Origin: Chinchilla lanigera
Lineage: Eukaryota > Chordata > Mammalia > Rodentia > Chinchillidae
Length of the DNA stretch: 64,000 nucleotides
Reading direction: 5' to 3'
Assembly: GCF_000276665.1 (NCBI RefSeq)
Contig: NW_004955488.1
Span: forward strand, 3,089,436 to 3,153,435
Made by a program: the position numbers and the translations under genes. The notes under the pieces were generated by a model. It did no database searches, was not told the origin of the DNA, and saw only the letters and a list, made by a program, of their open reading frames with translations. Of this stretch, positions 1 to 11,280 are shown one piece after another. Position 1 is the first letter of the stretch; each line of letters starts with the position of its first letter.

Positions 1-940
1 AAACCACTAAAATTATAAAGGTTATTATGGTTTCAAGAGCAAGATAATATTGAAATAAGCTGGTTCCTTTTCCAATGAATTCTTTCAATTTTGTCTCTTT
101 TTAGCATTTTATTTATGTGAGAAATTTCTTCATGAACATGAATCTCTATGACTTACAAAGTTTTTAATATTGCAGAGCTGTATATCTTTGCTCTGAAAAA
201 TTCAATTACAATATTTTCCACCTCTCAGAATAATGGTAAAAATATAAATAACCTCACATTTTAAAAAATAGCTGAAGTAGTGCCTAGTATGCAGTAAGGA
301 TAAAACAGTCTATATCTTTCTCTTCTGTTTCTTTTATTTTTGGTCCTATGGGTGTGGATTTTCTTAGTGGTAATGACCCCAGGTTTTTTCTGACTTCTCA
401 GCGTGCTTGTGTGCAGGTAGGAGCAGAAAAAAATTTCTCCATTTCATGGGTTTTGGTGCATCAGGTGAATTACTGTACCCAGGGAAAATAGCGATCCATC
501 AGAACTGCCTTAAGTAGAAACACCAGGGAGATGTTTTGTTATGGAAATATGTGGGCAAACTACATTAGGTTACAATCACTCTTCAGGTGATCAAAGATGG
601 ACAAACAAAACCGTACAGGAGAACGACTACAACAAATAGGTGAGGGAACTTTTAAAGATAATCTCAAACTTCAATGATTTCCACAAGTCCAGCTCATAAA
701 TGTGACTTTAGGAGCTACATGTTCTCCAATCTACTTGTATTGAGTGCCTATCAGAATGCAGAATGAAAACTAATATGCGTTAAGTAGGTCACAATACTAA
801 TACTTAAAAATTAAAAAAAAAATGTACCTTACGAAATCTTAGTAATAACGTATTTGTCTTAGGCAAATTTCCAAGGTGTATGACTCAGAGTTCTGGGCTC
901 TTACTGTTACATGACATGATACTCTTCTATCTGACTGGAG
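1..940. other. AT-rich non-coding stretch
   Basis: I see no convincing gene, RNA or classifiable repeat here. Open frames are short and the sequence is AT-rich with poly-A/T runs. It may hold old unrecognisable repeat fragments. Confidence 0.5.
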
Positions 941-1605
941 AAAGCTGGACAAGCGGAGCACGGTACGGAAGAGCAAGCTTTCACTTGGGTATGGGGGGCA
1001 ATACGCGGGTCTGTGTCATCCGGGTATTTAATACAATAATCAAATCATGAGGAAGTGCATAGCGCTGGCTGCAAAGACCGCCTTTCTTTTTACCAAAGAT
1101 TCTTTTGTGACATTGTCAACCTACAAGATCTCAGAAATGTGGTTTTCCAATGTAACCGAGAAGAAAGACACATTTGTATCATGGAAATGATTCCCCTTGG
1201 TGAGAAAAAACATACTTATGAAAAAAGAGCGTGAGAAGCGAGCCGAGGTAAATACAGTCCTCCTAGATGTGAGCGAGGGGTGGAATTGAGACCGGCAAGT
1301 AGTATTGTCTGGTAATGTGGTGGATTGATAACTGGTGGTCAACTTATAACCCCCAGCTGAACTGAGTAAGTGTGGTGCTGGGTGTGGGGAGGCCCACCTG
1401 AGGACTGTTGCCAGCAGCATAAGAGGCAGACCTGGAGAAGAAGAAGCGGGCTGTTGGGAGCTGAGAGAGGCCGTGGGGAGCTGGCTTTCCTGATGAACTT
1501 GGCTGTTTTCATCCTCCGAGGAGCTCAAGACCTCGCTGGCACTGAGAATGGCTTTGGTTCACTTTGGAGAGCTCTGGTCCTCACTTTGAGCATTACTTCC
1601 TGGCT
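941..1605. other. CpG-retaining patch abutting assembly gap
   Basis: About 17 CpG dinucleotides fall within roughly 630 bases, clearly denser than the AT-rich surroundings, and GC content rises toward the gap at 1606. No open frame here resembles a known protein. A short plus-strand stretch near 1217-1247 reads as a Lys/Glu/Arg-rich peptide followed by GAG|GTAAAT, which resembles a splice donor, but nothing else supports an exon. It could be a regulatory element, a young repeat or part of a gene whose remainder is lost in the gap. Confidence 0.3.
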
Positions 1606-1971
1606 NNNNNNNNNNNNNNNNNNNNNNNNNNNNNNNNNNNNNNNNNNNNNNNNNNNNNNNNNNNNNNNNNNNNNNNNNNNNNNNNNNNNNNNNNNNNNNN
1701 NNNNNNNNNNNNNNNNNNNNNNNNNNNNNNNNNNNNNNNNNNNNNNNNNNNNNNNNNNNNNNNNNNNNNNNNNNNNNNNNNNNNNNNNNNNNNNNNNNNN
1801 NNNNNNNNNNNNNNNNNNNNNNNNNNNNNNNNNNNNNNNNNNNNNNNNNNNNNNNNNNNNNNNNNNNNNNNNNNNNNNNNNNNNNNNNNNNNNNNNNNNN
1901 NNNNNNNNNNNNNNNNNNNNNNNNNNNNNNNNNNNNNNNNNNNNNNNNNNNNNNNNNNNNNNNNNNNNNNN
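1606..1971. other. Assembly gap (366 Ns)
   Basis: A run of 366 undetermined bases. The non-round length suggests a size estimated from linking data. Open frames drawn across it are meaningless. Confidence 0.99.
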
Positions 1972-2289
1972 TAGGACATTGTTGTGGGATCCAGGCCCTC
2001 AGCTGGATTCCTTGGTCTTAGTGTGTGGACAGATTTCCTGCACTCTTTTGTATACTGTTCTTTGGGTGACTATTATAAATAATCATATAAAGTATTTTTC
2101 CTGTATTATATTGTTTCCCTTGCAAAATAAGCCCCAAACCAACACAGGTAATAAAAGAAACACGGGATAATTTGTAATTCCTCAACAAACTGTGTTGTTT
2201 CATTCCTGTGGCATCAGACATATGAAATGTGATAAAAAAGATAGTGAATATCTAAATTTTAAAAATTTGTGACAGTTGATATAAATTGT

Positions 2290-2690
2290 CATTAACTCCC
2301 CTCAAAATATTCTTTCCTCTCTTTAAACATGTGCCTGCACACTTGCCACTTTCTGAAGCAGCTCTGGCAGTCTATTTTCTGAGTGTCTTTTTTTATGCTG
2401 TCCTGGCTGCCTTGATGTCCCGCATCGATTCAAAATGTTCACCACTCATGGTCATTTTGACTTGGAGGAAGAGCCAGAAATTGCACAGCACCGGATCCAG
2501 AGAATAAGGTGAAAACTACTTGAGTCTGTCTTTCCTTTGGATGACACTTGGCAGCAAAGCCCACTGTGTTTTTAATCTCACCTTCTGAAGAGGCTCATGC
2601 AAGTGGACTCCCAGAACTCCTTTCCGGAGAAGCAGCAATAGGGTAAATGTTTTTGAAGTGAAGGAGGATATTTTGAGGGGAATTGATGGC
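2290..2690. mobile_element. Mariner-type DNA transposon debris, two opposed fragments
   Basis: On the minus strand, 2468-2509 encodes a diverged form of the mariner transposase signature Y-S-P-D-L-A-P-x-D followed by F-W-L-F (seen: PYSLDPVLCNFWLF). The same strand runs to a C-terminal E-Y-F-E-G-like end and a TAA near 2293. At the right end the same C-terminal sequence reappears on the plus strand (about 2650-2690). The two ends therefore form an inverted repeat, 2290-2312 against 2665-2687, with 20 of 23 positions matching. This IR is made of transposase 3' coding sequence, so it is not necessarily the true terminal repeat. Frames are broken and the N-terminal DNA-binding part is absent. It is a dead fossil, probably a rearranged or tail-to-tail pair. 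Mariner assignment is fairly secure; the subfamily is not. Confidence 0.65.
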
Positions 2691-4165
2691 AATGTGTCTT
2701 TACTAGCAATAATTTTCTTTTAAATTTAAACATTCACTGTCTGTGTGGTTCACCCCTTGTAGAGTGTATTTTTTGCTTAGGTTATGCTTTCTTACCTAAA
2801 AGACTGTAAAATCCCTAATCTTTCTTCAAAAAAAAATCTAGTGTAACCAGCTAAACTGCTGTTGAGACTCACTGATGTTCACCTTAAATACAGTGCACGC
2901 ATTAATCACATAGTTCACAAGATACTGTGTTTCTTATGTTTTTTTGTCCTTATCAGCTCTGAGCAAACAAACAGAATAAAGGTTTCTTTCTTCTTTGAAA
3001 TTTCAGAGCTAGCAAAGTCTGGCATGTGGTAGACAAACAATGAACATCTGTGTCTCTTTTGAGTCTCATTTGAGTTTAGTAGTTGGATTATTGACCAAAC
3101 TTGCATTTCATTTCACCAGTTCAAATGAACTTAAAAGAATACTATATAAAACGGGTGTAAATAATGGGTCTCCTTCTAAAAACAAACATTTCCTCCAAAG
3201 GAAATAAAATGGTTAGATGATATGTGCCTCTTGGGGTTAGACTGACAAAAATGGAGAGCAATGCAGCAGGAAATAAAAAGTTGGAAGATTAGGTAATAAC
3301 CAAACCAAGGTGAATGTAAAAAGTATAATTTTCAATCGAGTTGTAAATTTAACAACCACATTTAAAGCAGAAAGAACAATAATATTTATTGTGACATTTC
3401 CCATACCATACTTAAAACAATGCAATACAATTACAGCATGTTCTCTTCTTATTTATGCAGTTATGGTCTTTTTGTCCTCAGATCATTAGTTGTTTAGATT
3501 CACTTTTGTGTTATACCTTTCTGATAATACTTAAAAATTTCAAAACCTCCAAACTGTATTTGTAAGCTCCTGAGGAATACAAGCCTACTCAAAAGACAAA
3601 AGATGGAACAGAAATTTCTTACAAATTCCCAATTACCTACCCACAGATTGATATCAAGCAGGTTATGAAAAATTGGTCATGTAAAATAATTATGCTTGCT
3701 CAGCCTACTTATCTGAAAGCATTTACATTTTATTTTCTTAAAAATATTGTTTATGTTTTAGCAGAATAAAATTTCAGGCACTCCATGCAAACTAATTCTG
3801 AAAACTATTTGAGATACTTGGTGTGAATCGAGGATGAAGAATAAAGACTTAATAATTTGTGCTGGGATTAAAAACTATGAAAAGCAGAAAGCAGTAGCAA
3901 TGAAGTTTCAATTTATTAGCGATGGTTGTAATTTCTTTCACTGGTTTCCAAAAACTGACTGCTAAGCTCCTAAATAGGTTTTTATTTGTTGACTACTCCA
4001 TGCTCTTACGTTGGTTCCAGGGTCCCCAAATGAGGAATTGCTGGTGTCCGTCTCTGAATGAAATCCCACTGAGAAGGAAATATGACAAACAAGAACATTA
4101 AACTAAGAATATCAAATTTTGATATGACCATTTTGAGACTGCTGGGCTAGTTTAGTATAACATGC
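2691..4165. other. AT-rich non-coding stretch
   Basis: No gene or clearly classifiable repeat was seen. Open frames are under 65 codons and have low-complexity composition. Confidence 0.5.
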
Positions 4166-4515
4166 TGTCTTGGTTACTTTTCTCTCGTGGCTGAGACAAA
4201 ATACCTGGGGCCCAAAATGAAGGAAGGAAAGGTTTATGTAGCTCACAGTTTGTGGAAGTTTCAGTCCATACTTGGCTCAGAGGCAGAGTGGCACATGGCA
4301 GAGGGCAGTGTTCAACGGTGTAGAGTGGAAGACAGCAAAGGCAACCCAAGCAAAAGGGAGGAATGGCTGCAAGCAGCCTCTTTTCTCCCTTACATATGCA
4401 AAACTCTCTGCCCCTGGGTTGGTGTTGCTGTCACACACATAATCAATCAAACATTATAAGCCTGCCCCATGACTGCATGAGGCTTTGGGGGGACACCCAG
4501 ATGCAAACTGTAGCA
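4166..4515 (-). mobile_element. Solo MaLR-type LTR, minus strand
   Basis: Read on the minus strand, this 350-bp unit starts TGCTACAG, contains the GTGTCCCCCCAAAG block near its 5' end, and ends in the AGTAACCAAGACA-type terminus seen in MaLR LTRs. It is bounded by TG...CA and by a 5-bp target-site duplication with one mismatch (CATGC at 4161-4165, CATGT at 4516-4520), as expected for ERVL-MaLR integration. No internal region is attached, so it is a solo LTR. Related copies lie at 34403-34760, 41080-41431 and 56225-56585. Subfamily (ORR1, MT or MLT) is not determined. Confidence 0.65.
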
Positions 4516-6533
4516 CATGTTGTCCACTATTCTGATCTTATGCCATGATATACGGACTTGTGAATTTCTATGGTAAATAATATCAACATAACATATACCC
4601 TTGCTATTCACCCACCTTTAAGCTTCACCTTAATTCAGCCTGCCTTATAATCTGCTTTGCTTTCCATTTACCAAAACCAGTAAGATTTCCTTGGTTCACT
4701 TTACAACCCACTTCCTTAGGAATGACCCCTGCCTCTCATATTTCTGCCTGAGTCGGTTATTGATAGCTTATGTCTTCTGGGTCCACTGTTTTCTGTTGCA
4801 TGGGCCCTATGTCTCGGTATTAGTCTGTTCTTTTATTTGAGCACAGTAATGATTTTCATACCCTTCAAACATATATCTCCCAATAATTGAGAGCTTTCCT
4901 GAGATTCTAAACATTCTTAGGAACTCACAATTGTAAAGATCATCTACCTTCATAAAAAGGCACCATCCTTTTTTAAAGTCAATTGTTTTCTTAGAATAAG
5001 ATCAGAGACATGAACTACGCGGTCATGCATACATAATTTGGGAGTTGTTCTTTATTTAGCATTCCCTATTTTGAGATAATAAGCTATAGGAATTCTGTGG
5101 TTCACAGATGCTGAAAATGTAAATCAAGACCCTGAATGACTCCAGGCATCCTCCAGCCACAATACAAAGCCTCACAAAGAGACTTCTTGTTCTCTCTGGA
5201 ATTCTGGGCGTTTTTGACTGTGATTTGGGGACTCATTTCATATCTCAAAATAAACAGGCCGGACTCAAGCAAGGAACTCAATAGAAATTTTATCTCCCTT
5301 TAAGGCTTCAGGATAGATGCCTCACAGACCTCTTTCATGGCTCATTTAAACAAGTTAAATTCCATTAAATTTAATATGACATTTAATTTTTCAGACATCA
5401 AGGATGAATCATCATAAACAATCCAAGCGCATTTTTGATGTTCCAGAGCTGACAACTTCAAGCCTCACCTATTTTCTTTTGCACAAATGACCAAGGTGCT
5501 AAAATCACTCGCGCTGTTTCTGTGGCTGCCAGCCTCCCCCTCTTGAGGGCCTTTATCTAGCTCTACTCCTACACTGCAGTAAAGCCCTGAGGCTTCACCT
5601 TCACCAGCCAACTTGATACTGCAGCTTGCCTGCCTAGTACCTGTGTTCTCCTTTCGCTCTTTCCCGTGGCGGATGCCTGTCTGCTGTACCCTATATACTC
5701 TTTGATTTGGGTATTATTAGCTTTCATGTTGACCTGGGCTGTGACAATCTGTTTTTTGTGGGATTCACTGTAGTGTCATTATCATGAAGGCAATGTGTTT
5801 TCTGGTTAAAATAAACTTATGTAGTACCCACAGAAACAAAACGATGGCTGGTCACAGACAGCATTGCTTCCTGTACCTGCTTCCCCTTTGCCCTCATAGG
5901 AGGCTGCCCTGGGCTTGGCAGTTTTCTGTCCTTAGTTCTGCAGCCTGGTCAGTCAAATCCTTACCAGCACCCATTTCCCGCTGATCACCTCAAGTCCTTG
6001 ATGTTTTGTCACAATTATAAAAATCTTACCTTCCTTAACTTTTATTATTTCATTGTATTTCTATGAGCTTTTCTGCAGGGTCTGAAATGCTGCTTTAAAA
6101 ATGTTTTAAACAAATATCATCTGCTGTTCTTTAATCAGTTTCAAAAGATGTTATTGTGGTAAATTTTCCTTTCAAATGGATGAAGCTTTTAAGTTTTTAA
6201 CTTTATAAAAATAGACTCAAACATTTTCACTGTGATTAGAGATTTATTTGAACACAGGATTTTGATGCAGGAAAATCACAAAAGTCAGCCAATAAATTGG
6301 TTTTTACAATTAAAAATCAAAAATGTATAGTTTTTCTCTATAGCTTTGATAATATACATATTTATTTTAGCAAGTTTTGTGATGTAGTTTCTTTTTCACT
6401 TTTATTTTTATTTTTAAAGAAACATTAAAAGTTAAACCTCAGTTTTTACTTAGAAAATTGTACTCACATAGTGCCTATATTAACCAAAATGTCAGTTACT
6501 AGTACAATAAGTATCATTTAACTTTTACTTTTC
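4516..6533. other. Non-coding stretch, nothing recognised
   Basis: Mixed AT-rich sequence with a slightly more GC-rich part around 5500-5990. No open frame has family signatures and no SINE or LTR boundary was identified. Confidence 0.45.
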
Positions 6534-6548
6534 TAGCATTTGGCTTTG

Positions 6549-6667
6549 TTTGTTTGTTTGTTTTTGCTTTTTTTTTTTTTGGTTTTTCTCCGGTACCGGG
6601 AACCGAACTCACGACCTTGCGCTTCCCAGGCAGGCGCTTTTGCCGCTGAACTAAATCCCCAGCCCCT
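6549..6667 (-). mobile_element. ID SINE, minus strand, young subfamily
   Basis: The reverse complement shows the tRNA-derived ID body, with box A-like TAGTTCAGCGGC, box B-like GAGTTCGGTTCCC, then GGTACCGGAGAAAAACC and an A-rich tail that includes CAAA repeats. A perfect 15-bp TSD (TAGCATTTGGCTTTG) lies at 6534-6548 and 6668-6682. It is close to the inferred young consensus shared with copies at 11166, 24766 and 42874. Confidence 0.92.
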
Positions 6668-6682
6668 TAGCATTTGGCTTTG

Positions 6683-7668
6683 ATTTCCATTATTTTATAT
6701 CCACTTTTTATCAATGCAACACTCTACAATCTAAAATACACCAGTGACTTCCACAGAATATTTATTGTATGCTACCAGTTCTTAGTGCAGTCTTGTTGAA
6801 ATTAAATATTTTTCACCCTACATTATAATAGTGGAACCATTACTTTATATTTACAATCAGCTACTGCTACAACTTTGTGCTTCTTTAAGATCAGTATATT
6901 CTGGAAATAAAATGGTCATATAAATTTTATTCTAATGCATCATACCATACAAGATAAAAGAAACTTTTTTTTGGACTTAGGCTGTTTGACCACTAAACAT
7001 ATTTTTCCCAATCTGATTATGCAGATTAAGATGAGGATTGGATATGAACAAAGAGTATAGGCTACATAACACTGGTTTTCAATATACAATTTATTTGGGA
7101 ATACAAACATCATCTGTGAACTTGTTAAAATGAAGATGTGAAGTCTCACCCTAGACTTGCTGTCAAACTCTATCGGTCTGGAATTCAAATTCACTGTTTC
7201 AATAGGAATCTCAAATTATTGTTATGTGCACGTAAATTGGAGAATCATTTTTCTAGAGAAGACAAAACCGAATGGGGATCTTATGTATTTTACTTCTGCC
7301 AATGAGGACATCAAGCTTCAAGGACACAGAAGTTACATGATTTCTTTAAACCCACAGTATCCTTATCTGAATAAGGAAGCCCACTGTCCATACCAAAGCT
7401 AACTGAAGGTATTGTGTGTGTCTATGTATATATACAGGCAGATGTGTACATGAGAGAGAGAAGGGGAATTTACTTACTAGAAAATGTAACACTTGTCACA
7501 TTATCGATTATATAAAAGCTTTTAAAATATTATCATGTAGATTTAGGTCATCCCTATGAGACACAAGCTGCTTAACAAAACTTATTACAGTTCACAAGTT
7601 CACAAAAAAATGAAATAAAATAAAATAAAATAATTTTAAAATCTCTTCCAATCAACAATAATGATACT
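6683..7668. other. AT-rich non-coding stretch with weak old-repeat hint
   Basis: Positions about 7110-7215 faintly resemble an ancient MER/hAT-type interspersed repeat, judged only from its general wording. A short AAATA repeat lies at 7604-7635. No gene was seen. Confidence 0.3.
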
Positions 7669-7682
7669 AAAAAGACCCTTCT

Positions 7683-7776
7683 AAGGGGCTGGGGATTTAA
7701 CTCAGCAGCACAGTGCCTGCCTGGCAAGCGCAAGGTCGTGAGTTCCATTCCTGGTACCAGAAGAAAAACCAAAAAT
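7683..7776 (+). mobile_element. ID SINE, plus strand
   Basis: Body begins GGGGCTGGGGATTTAACTCAG and continues through CAAGGTCGTGAGTTC and CTGGTACCAG to an A-rich tail with the AGAAAAACCAAAAA signature. A perfect 14-bp TSD (AAAAAGACCCTTCT) lies at 7669-7682 and 7777-7790. Confidence 0.92.
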
Positions 7777-7790
7777 AAAAAGACCCTTCT

Positions 7791-9880
7791 GTATTATCAA
7801 CCTGGTCCCTTAGCTCTCTTATTCCATGAGGCATTTGTGTGTACAAAATGGGAAAGTCATAGCTAACATGCTATCACCAATCCATTTGTATATGTGAAAA
7901 AAATAACCCACATCACAGGATTTTTATATTTTAAAAGTGTCCTCCTTGAAAATAACCCTCTTATGGGTTAGAAAAAGTTGATTTGGGAGTATCAAGAGAC
8001 ATGGCCTGGGCCTGTGTGGGTCCCATAGATCAGAGGTACTTTACACAAAAGCACTAAAACACCCTCTTATGGCTTGGGCCAGCCTAGAACCACATGTTCC
8101 CTAGGGGTTATGCTTCACATCGGAATTGCCTTCCCACTCATACATCAATAGACTGAAATGACACATTCCATAATCCTATCGGTGTGAAACGGTAGGGTGC
8201 TTCAGAGATAACAAACACGCTCTTGGATGTTTGTGTTGCTTTTCATCTGTACCACTGAAATGTGGTTTTCTCTTTTTGTCCTTTATTATATACTTACTGA
8301 TATATATATTATATGAATATATATAAATCTATATGAAAATTGGTGAATGAATTAAGAATACAAATAAGAACAAATTAAGAGTATGAATAAGGACACGGGG
8401 TAGACAAAGCTACCCATCATATCACTACTTACAGTACATCGTAAACAAACACTTGTATTCTGTTGTTTGAAGCTGGAGATCTTACAAATGAGAAAATTTA
8501 TACTAAAGACAAAATGACTCATAGCCATATGGTTTTTGGCTTTACATAAGTGAAGAGTTTGTAAACATCTTGACAGGTCAGTAAATATAAACTAAATATT
8601 TATTTACATAGTTTGTTGTGTACATCTTATTCCACAACTTACTAATCCTCTGGGTATTTCTATTACTTCCAAAGTAAGCAACATGCTGATAGGCAATAAG
8701 TGCATTTGCATATTTTTGGTTCATTTTGGCAATGGTAATTAGTGCTGTGAGTCAGAAAAGAAACAGTCATGTATTAACTGATAGAAATATAAATTGGTAA
8801 AAATATTTTGAGTGACAATTTAGAAGTATGTGTCAAGAGACTTGAAAAATAAGTTTCCCATCTTAGCTACAACAATTTTTTCAGCAAAATTATTTTGCAC
8901 AAAAGAGTGAAAGAATAAATATCCATAATACTGTCTCTTAGGAAATTATTTATATTGTGGAACAGCTAGAGTAAATTCAATTATATTCAAAATTATATGT
9001 AATAAAATTTAAATTTTTGAATGAGTCCCCAATATTTTGTTCTTACCTATATTTATATAATAATGCTTGGTGTTTCTTTATAATGTATATTATCTACATT
9101 ATATCTACTTTGATAAAGGCAACTAGAAAAGAATAAGAAGAAATTGATAGATCTACATATAACATCTGAAATAAGATACAAAATATTAAAATATGAAATA
9201 TTTATCAGAGTGATCAATTCTTTATTTTAGAAATCGGAGATGCTGGCTTACTCCCATCACTGCACTGGCCTAATGTAGGTTTGAGCTTAAAATTTGCATA
9301 GCATACATTATCACAATATCCTCAAACCAAGGAATGAATGCAAAAATATATACCCAAAAGTAATTCTTCTGAACCAAGCAAAAGCAAAGGCAAAGTGGAA
9401 TCTTCATATCTGAGATGAAGATTTCATTTTTCTTCTTGTTATTGTTGTAAAAAATTGGGCAATATTTCAGAAGTATTCAGAAGCTGAACAAATTCCTATT
9501 TGAGTCCTTAAGAAATATAAAAATAGGATACATGGGTAAGATTAAGGACCAGAAAGTCTATGCCTCATTCTACATGTGAAAAATGTTGGGCCAATTAAAG
9601 AAAAAGTCTTCAAGGAGAAAAGCTTTCAAAGTTGAAGTTAAAATATGTTTGAGGAAATCCACTTATATTTAAAATATATAGTGACCTATATAAGGTATTC
9701 ACAGGAGAATTTTGATTTAAAAGTTATAATTAAATAGTATTGAGCAAAAACGAATTTTTCAATGCAAAAATATGATTATTTTTAAGAATAAATAAACCAT
9801 AAATCATTGTACTCAAATCTTCTACAAAATCCCCAAATTTGATTCTCACCACTGAATGTTGCCACAGATTAATGAGGAAA
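7791..9880. other. AT-rich non-coding stretch
   Basis: No gene or classifiable repeat was recognised. It includes TA-rich low-complexity sequence near 8290-8335. Confidence 0.45.
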
Positions 9881-9889
9881 AGACAGAAA

Positions 9890-10770
9890 TTAGAGACGAA
9901 ATCACTCAGTGCTCTGTTCTGCTTTTCACTGTATTTTTTAATTTCTGCTTTCACATAAAGAACTCTCTCTTGTAAAGGACAAAGCGCCTGCGCTATTGAC
10001 ATTTTTCTCTTGATACTTTCTCACGAAGTATTTCCTTTATTACATTTGTGCTTCCAGCAGTTAGCAACATGTAAAACCCCAAGCTGGCTCTCAGTAGCTC
10101 CCAGTGAGTTTATTTGGTTTTTTAAAATATCAAGTTATACCATCAAGTGTAGCAGATATGAAGATAGAGTTTGAAATTTGAAACGGATAAGTCAGCAGAG
10201 ATTAACTGGCAGAAAAAAAAAAAAAAAAGATTAGAGGAGTCTATCCTAGGAACTCATAAAGTATAGGGGCGGGTAGTTAGGACATCGACAAGTTGCATAA
10301 AATACAGTGCTGTCAGAGAGAACGTGTTACACAAGATATCACGTGACACGCCTAAGTTACCACTGACCGATTAATACATATTAGAAGAGAGCACATCAGA
10401 GGTAAAACAATAGATACTTTAAGTGATAACTTTGGTATGAAATGTCACAATAAACTTTTCTCTCTGATTTATTATGGAGATTAAACCATAGCAATCAACA
10501 GATGGCAAAATCTTCTAATTAAACTTTGTGCCCATTTTGTACATGGATGTTCAGGTAAGGATCTGTATGACCTCATCATTGACCTTCCTCATAATCAGTT
10601 CAGTAAACTGAGCCTTGGATTTTGGCACATGAGCTCCAGCAGTCAGAAATCTCCCCTTCTGGCCCTTCTGTAGGGCCAGCACTTGAGGAGACAGGTGAGT
10701 AGCGAGGTTTCCATGACCAATGTCAGGGAAGCGCGGACTACAGGCTTCGCGTGCATACACTATGGTTGAA
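9890..10770. other. CpG-retaining patch with one unidentified minus-strand frame
   Basis: Roughly 16 CpGs survive within about 900 bases in otherwise CpG-poor DNA, with clusters at 10260-10375 (including CACGTG) and 10730-10755. The minus-strand frame 10551-10760 (69 codons) reads like ordinary protein composition (Lys/Gln/Val-rich), not like a repeat shadow, but I recognise no family and see no flanking splice pair or promoter. It could be a conserved regulatory element, a fragment of a retrocopied gene, or chance. Confidence 0.25.
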
Positions 10771-11165
10771 TTGCTTTTGTTTTCACTACCTCTGACATGG
10801 TGTTTTCTGCTGTATCAAGGATGACATATATCATTCATTTTTGCAAGTAGAGAAAACATTTTTGGCTACTGAGGGCAATTTACTTTTGAATACTAATGAT
10901 GACACAGTTTAGAAAATAACAAGTGAGCAGTGCTGATTGGACAACTATCCTCATGGATTCCATCGTGATGTGCAAGCATTGGTGCTGATAACAATCCCAC
11001 CATTTAAATAACTGACGAATTTTACTAAGTTCTGAAACAACAGAAAAAGGAACATCTAACTTTGTTGTGTAATGTAACCACCAATTTTGTCACTATGACG
11101 GTTACTGAAATGCTTTTAAATAAAGCTTTCTTGTTGCTAACTCTATTTGTTAAAATGTGTTTTTG

Positions 11166-11271
11166 TAGGGGCTGGGGATTTAGCTCAGTGGCAAAAGCGC
11201 CTGCCTGGCAAGCACAAGGTCGTGAGTTCGGTTCCTGGTACCGGAGAAAAACCAAAAAAAAAAAAAAAAAA
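11166..11271 (+). mobile_element. ID SINE, plus strand, young subfamily
   Basis: Complete body from GGGGCTGGGGATTTAGCTC through GGTACCGGAGAAAAACC and an A18 tail. A 9-bp TSD (GTGTTTTTG) lies at 11157-11165 and 11272-11280, and flanking A's may extend it. There is one extra A in the GGCAAAAGCGCC segment, a variant shared with the minus-strand copy at 6549. Confidence 0.92.
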
Positions 11272-11280
11272 GTGTTTTTG

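Noticed and set aside
1370..2170. 266-codon plus-strand open frame
   Set aside because: About half of it is the 366-N gap; the real parts on either side show no family signature and need not be contiguous.
10553..10561. Perfect splice donor CAG|GTAAGG
   Set aside because: On the plus strand there is no open frame upstream to serve as an exon; such 9-mers occur by chance in 64 kb.
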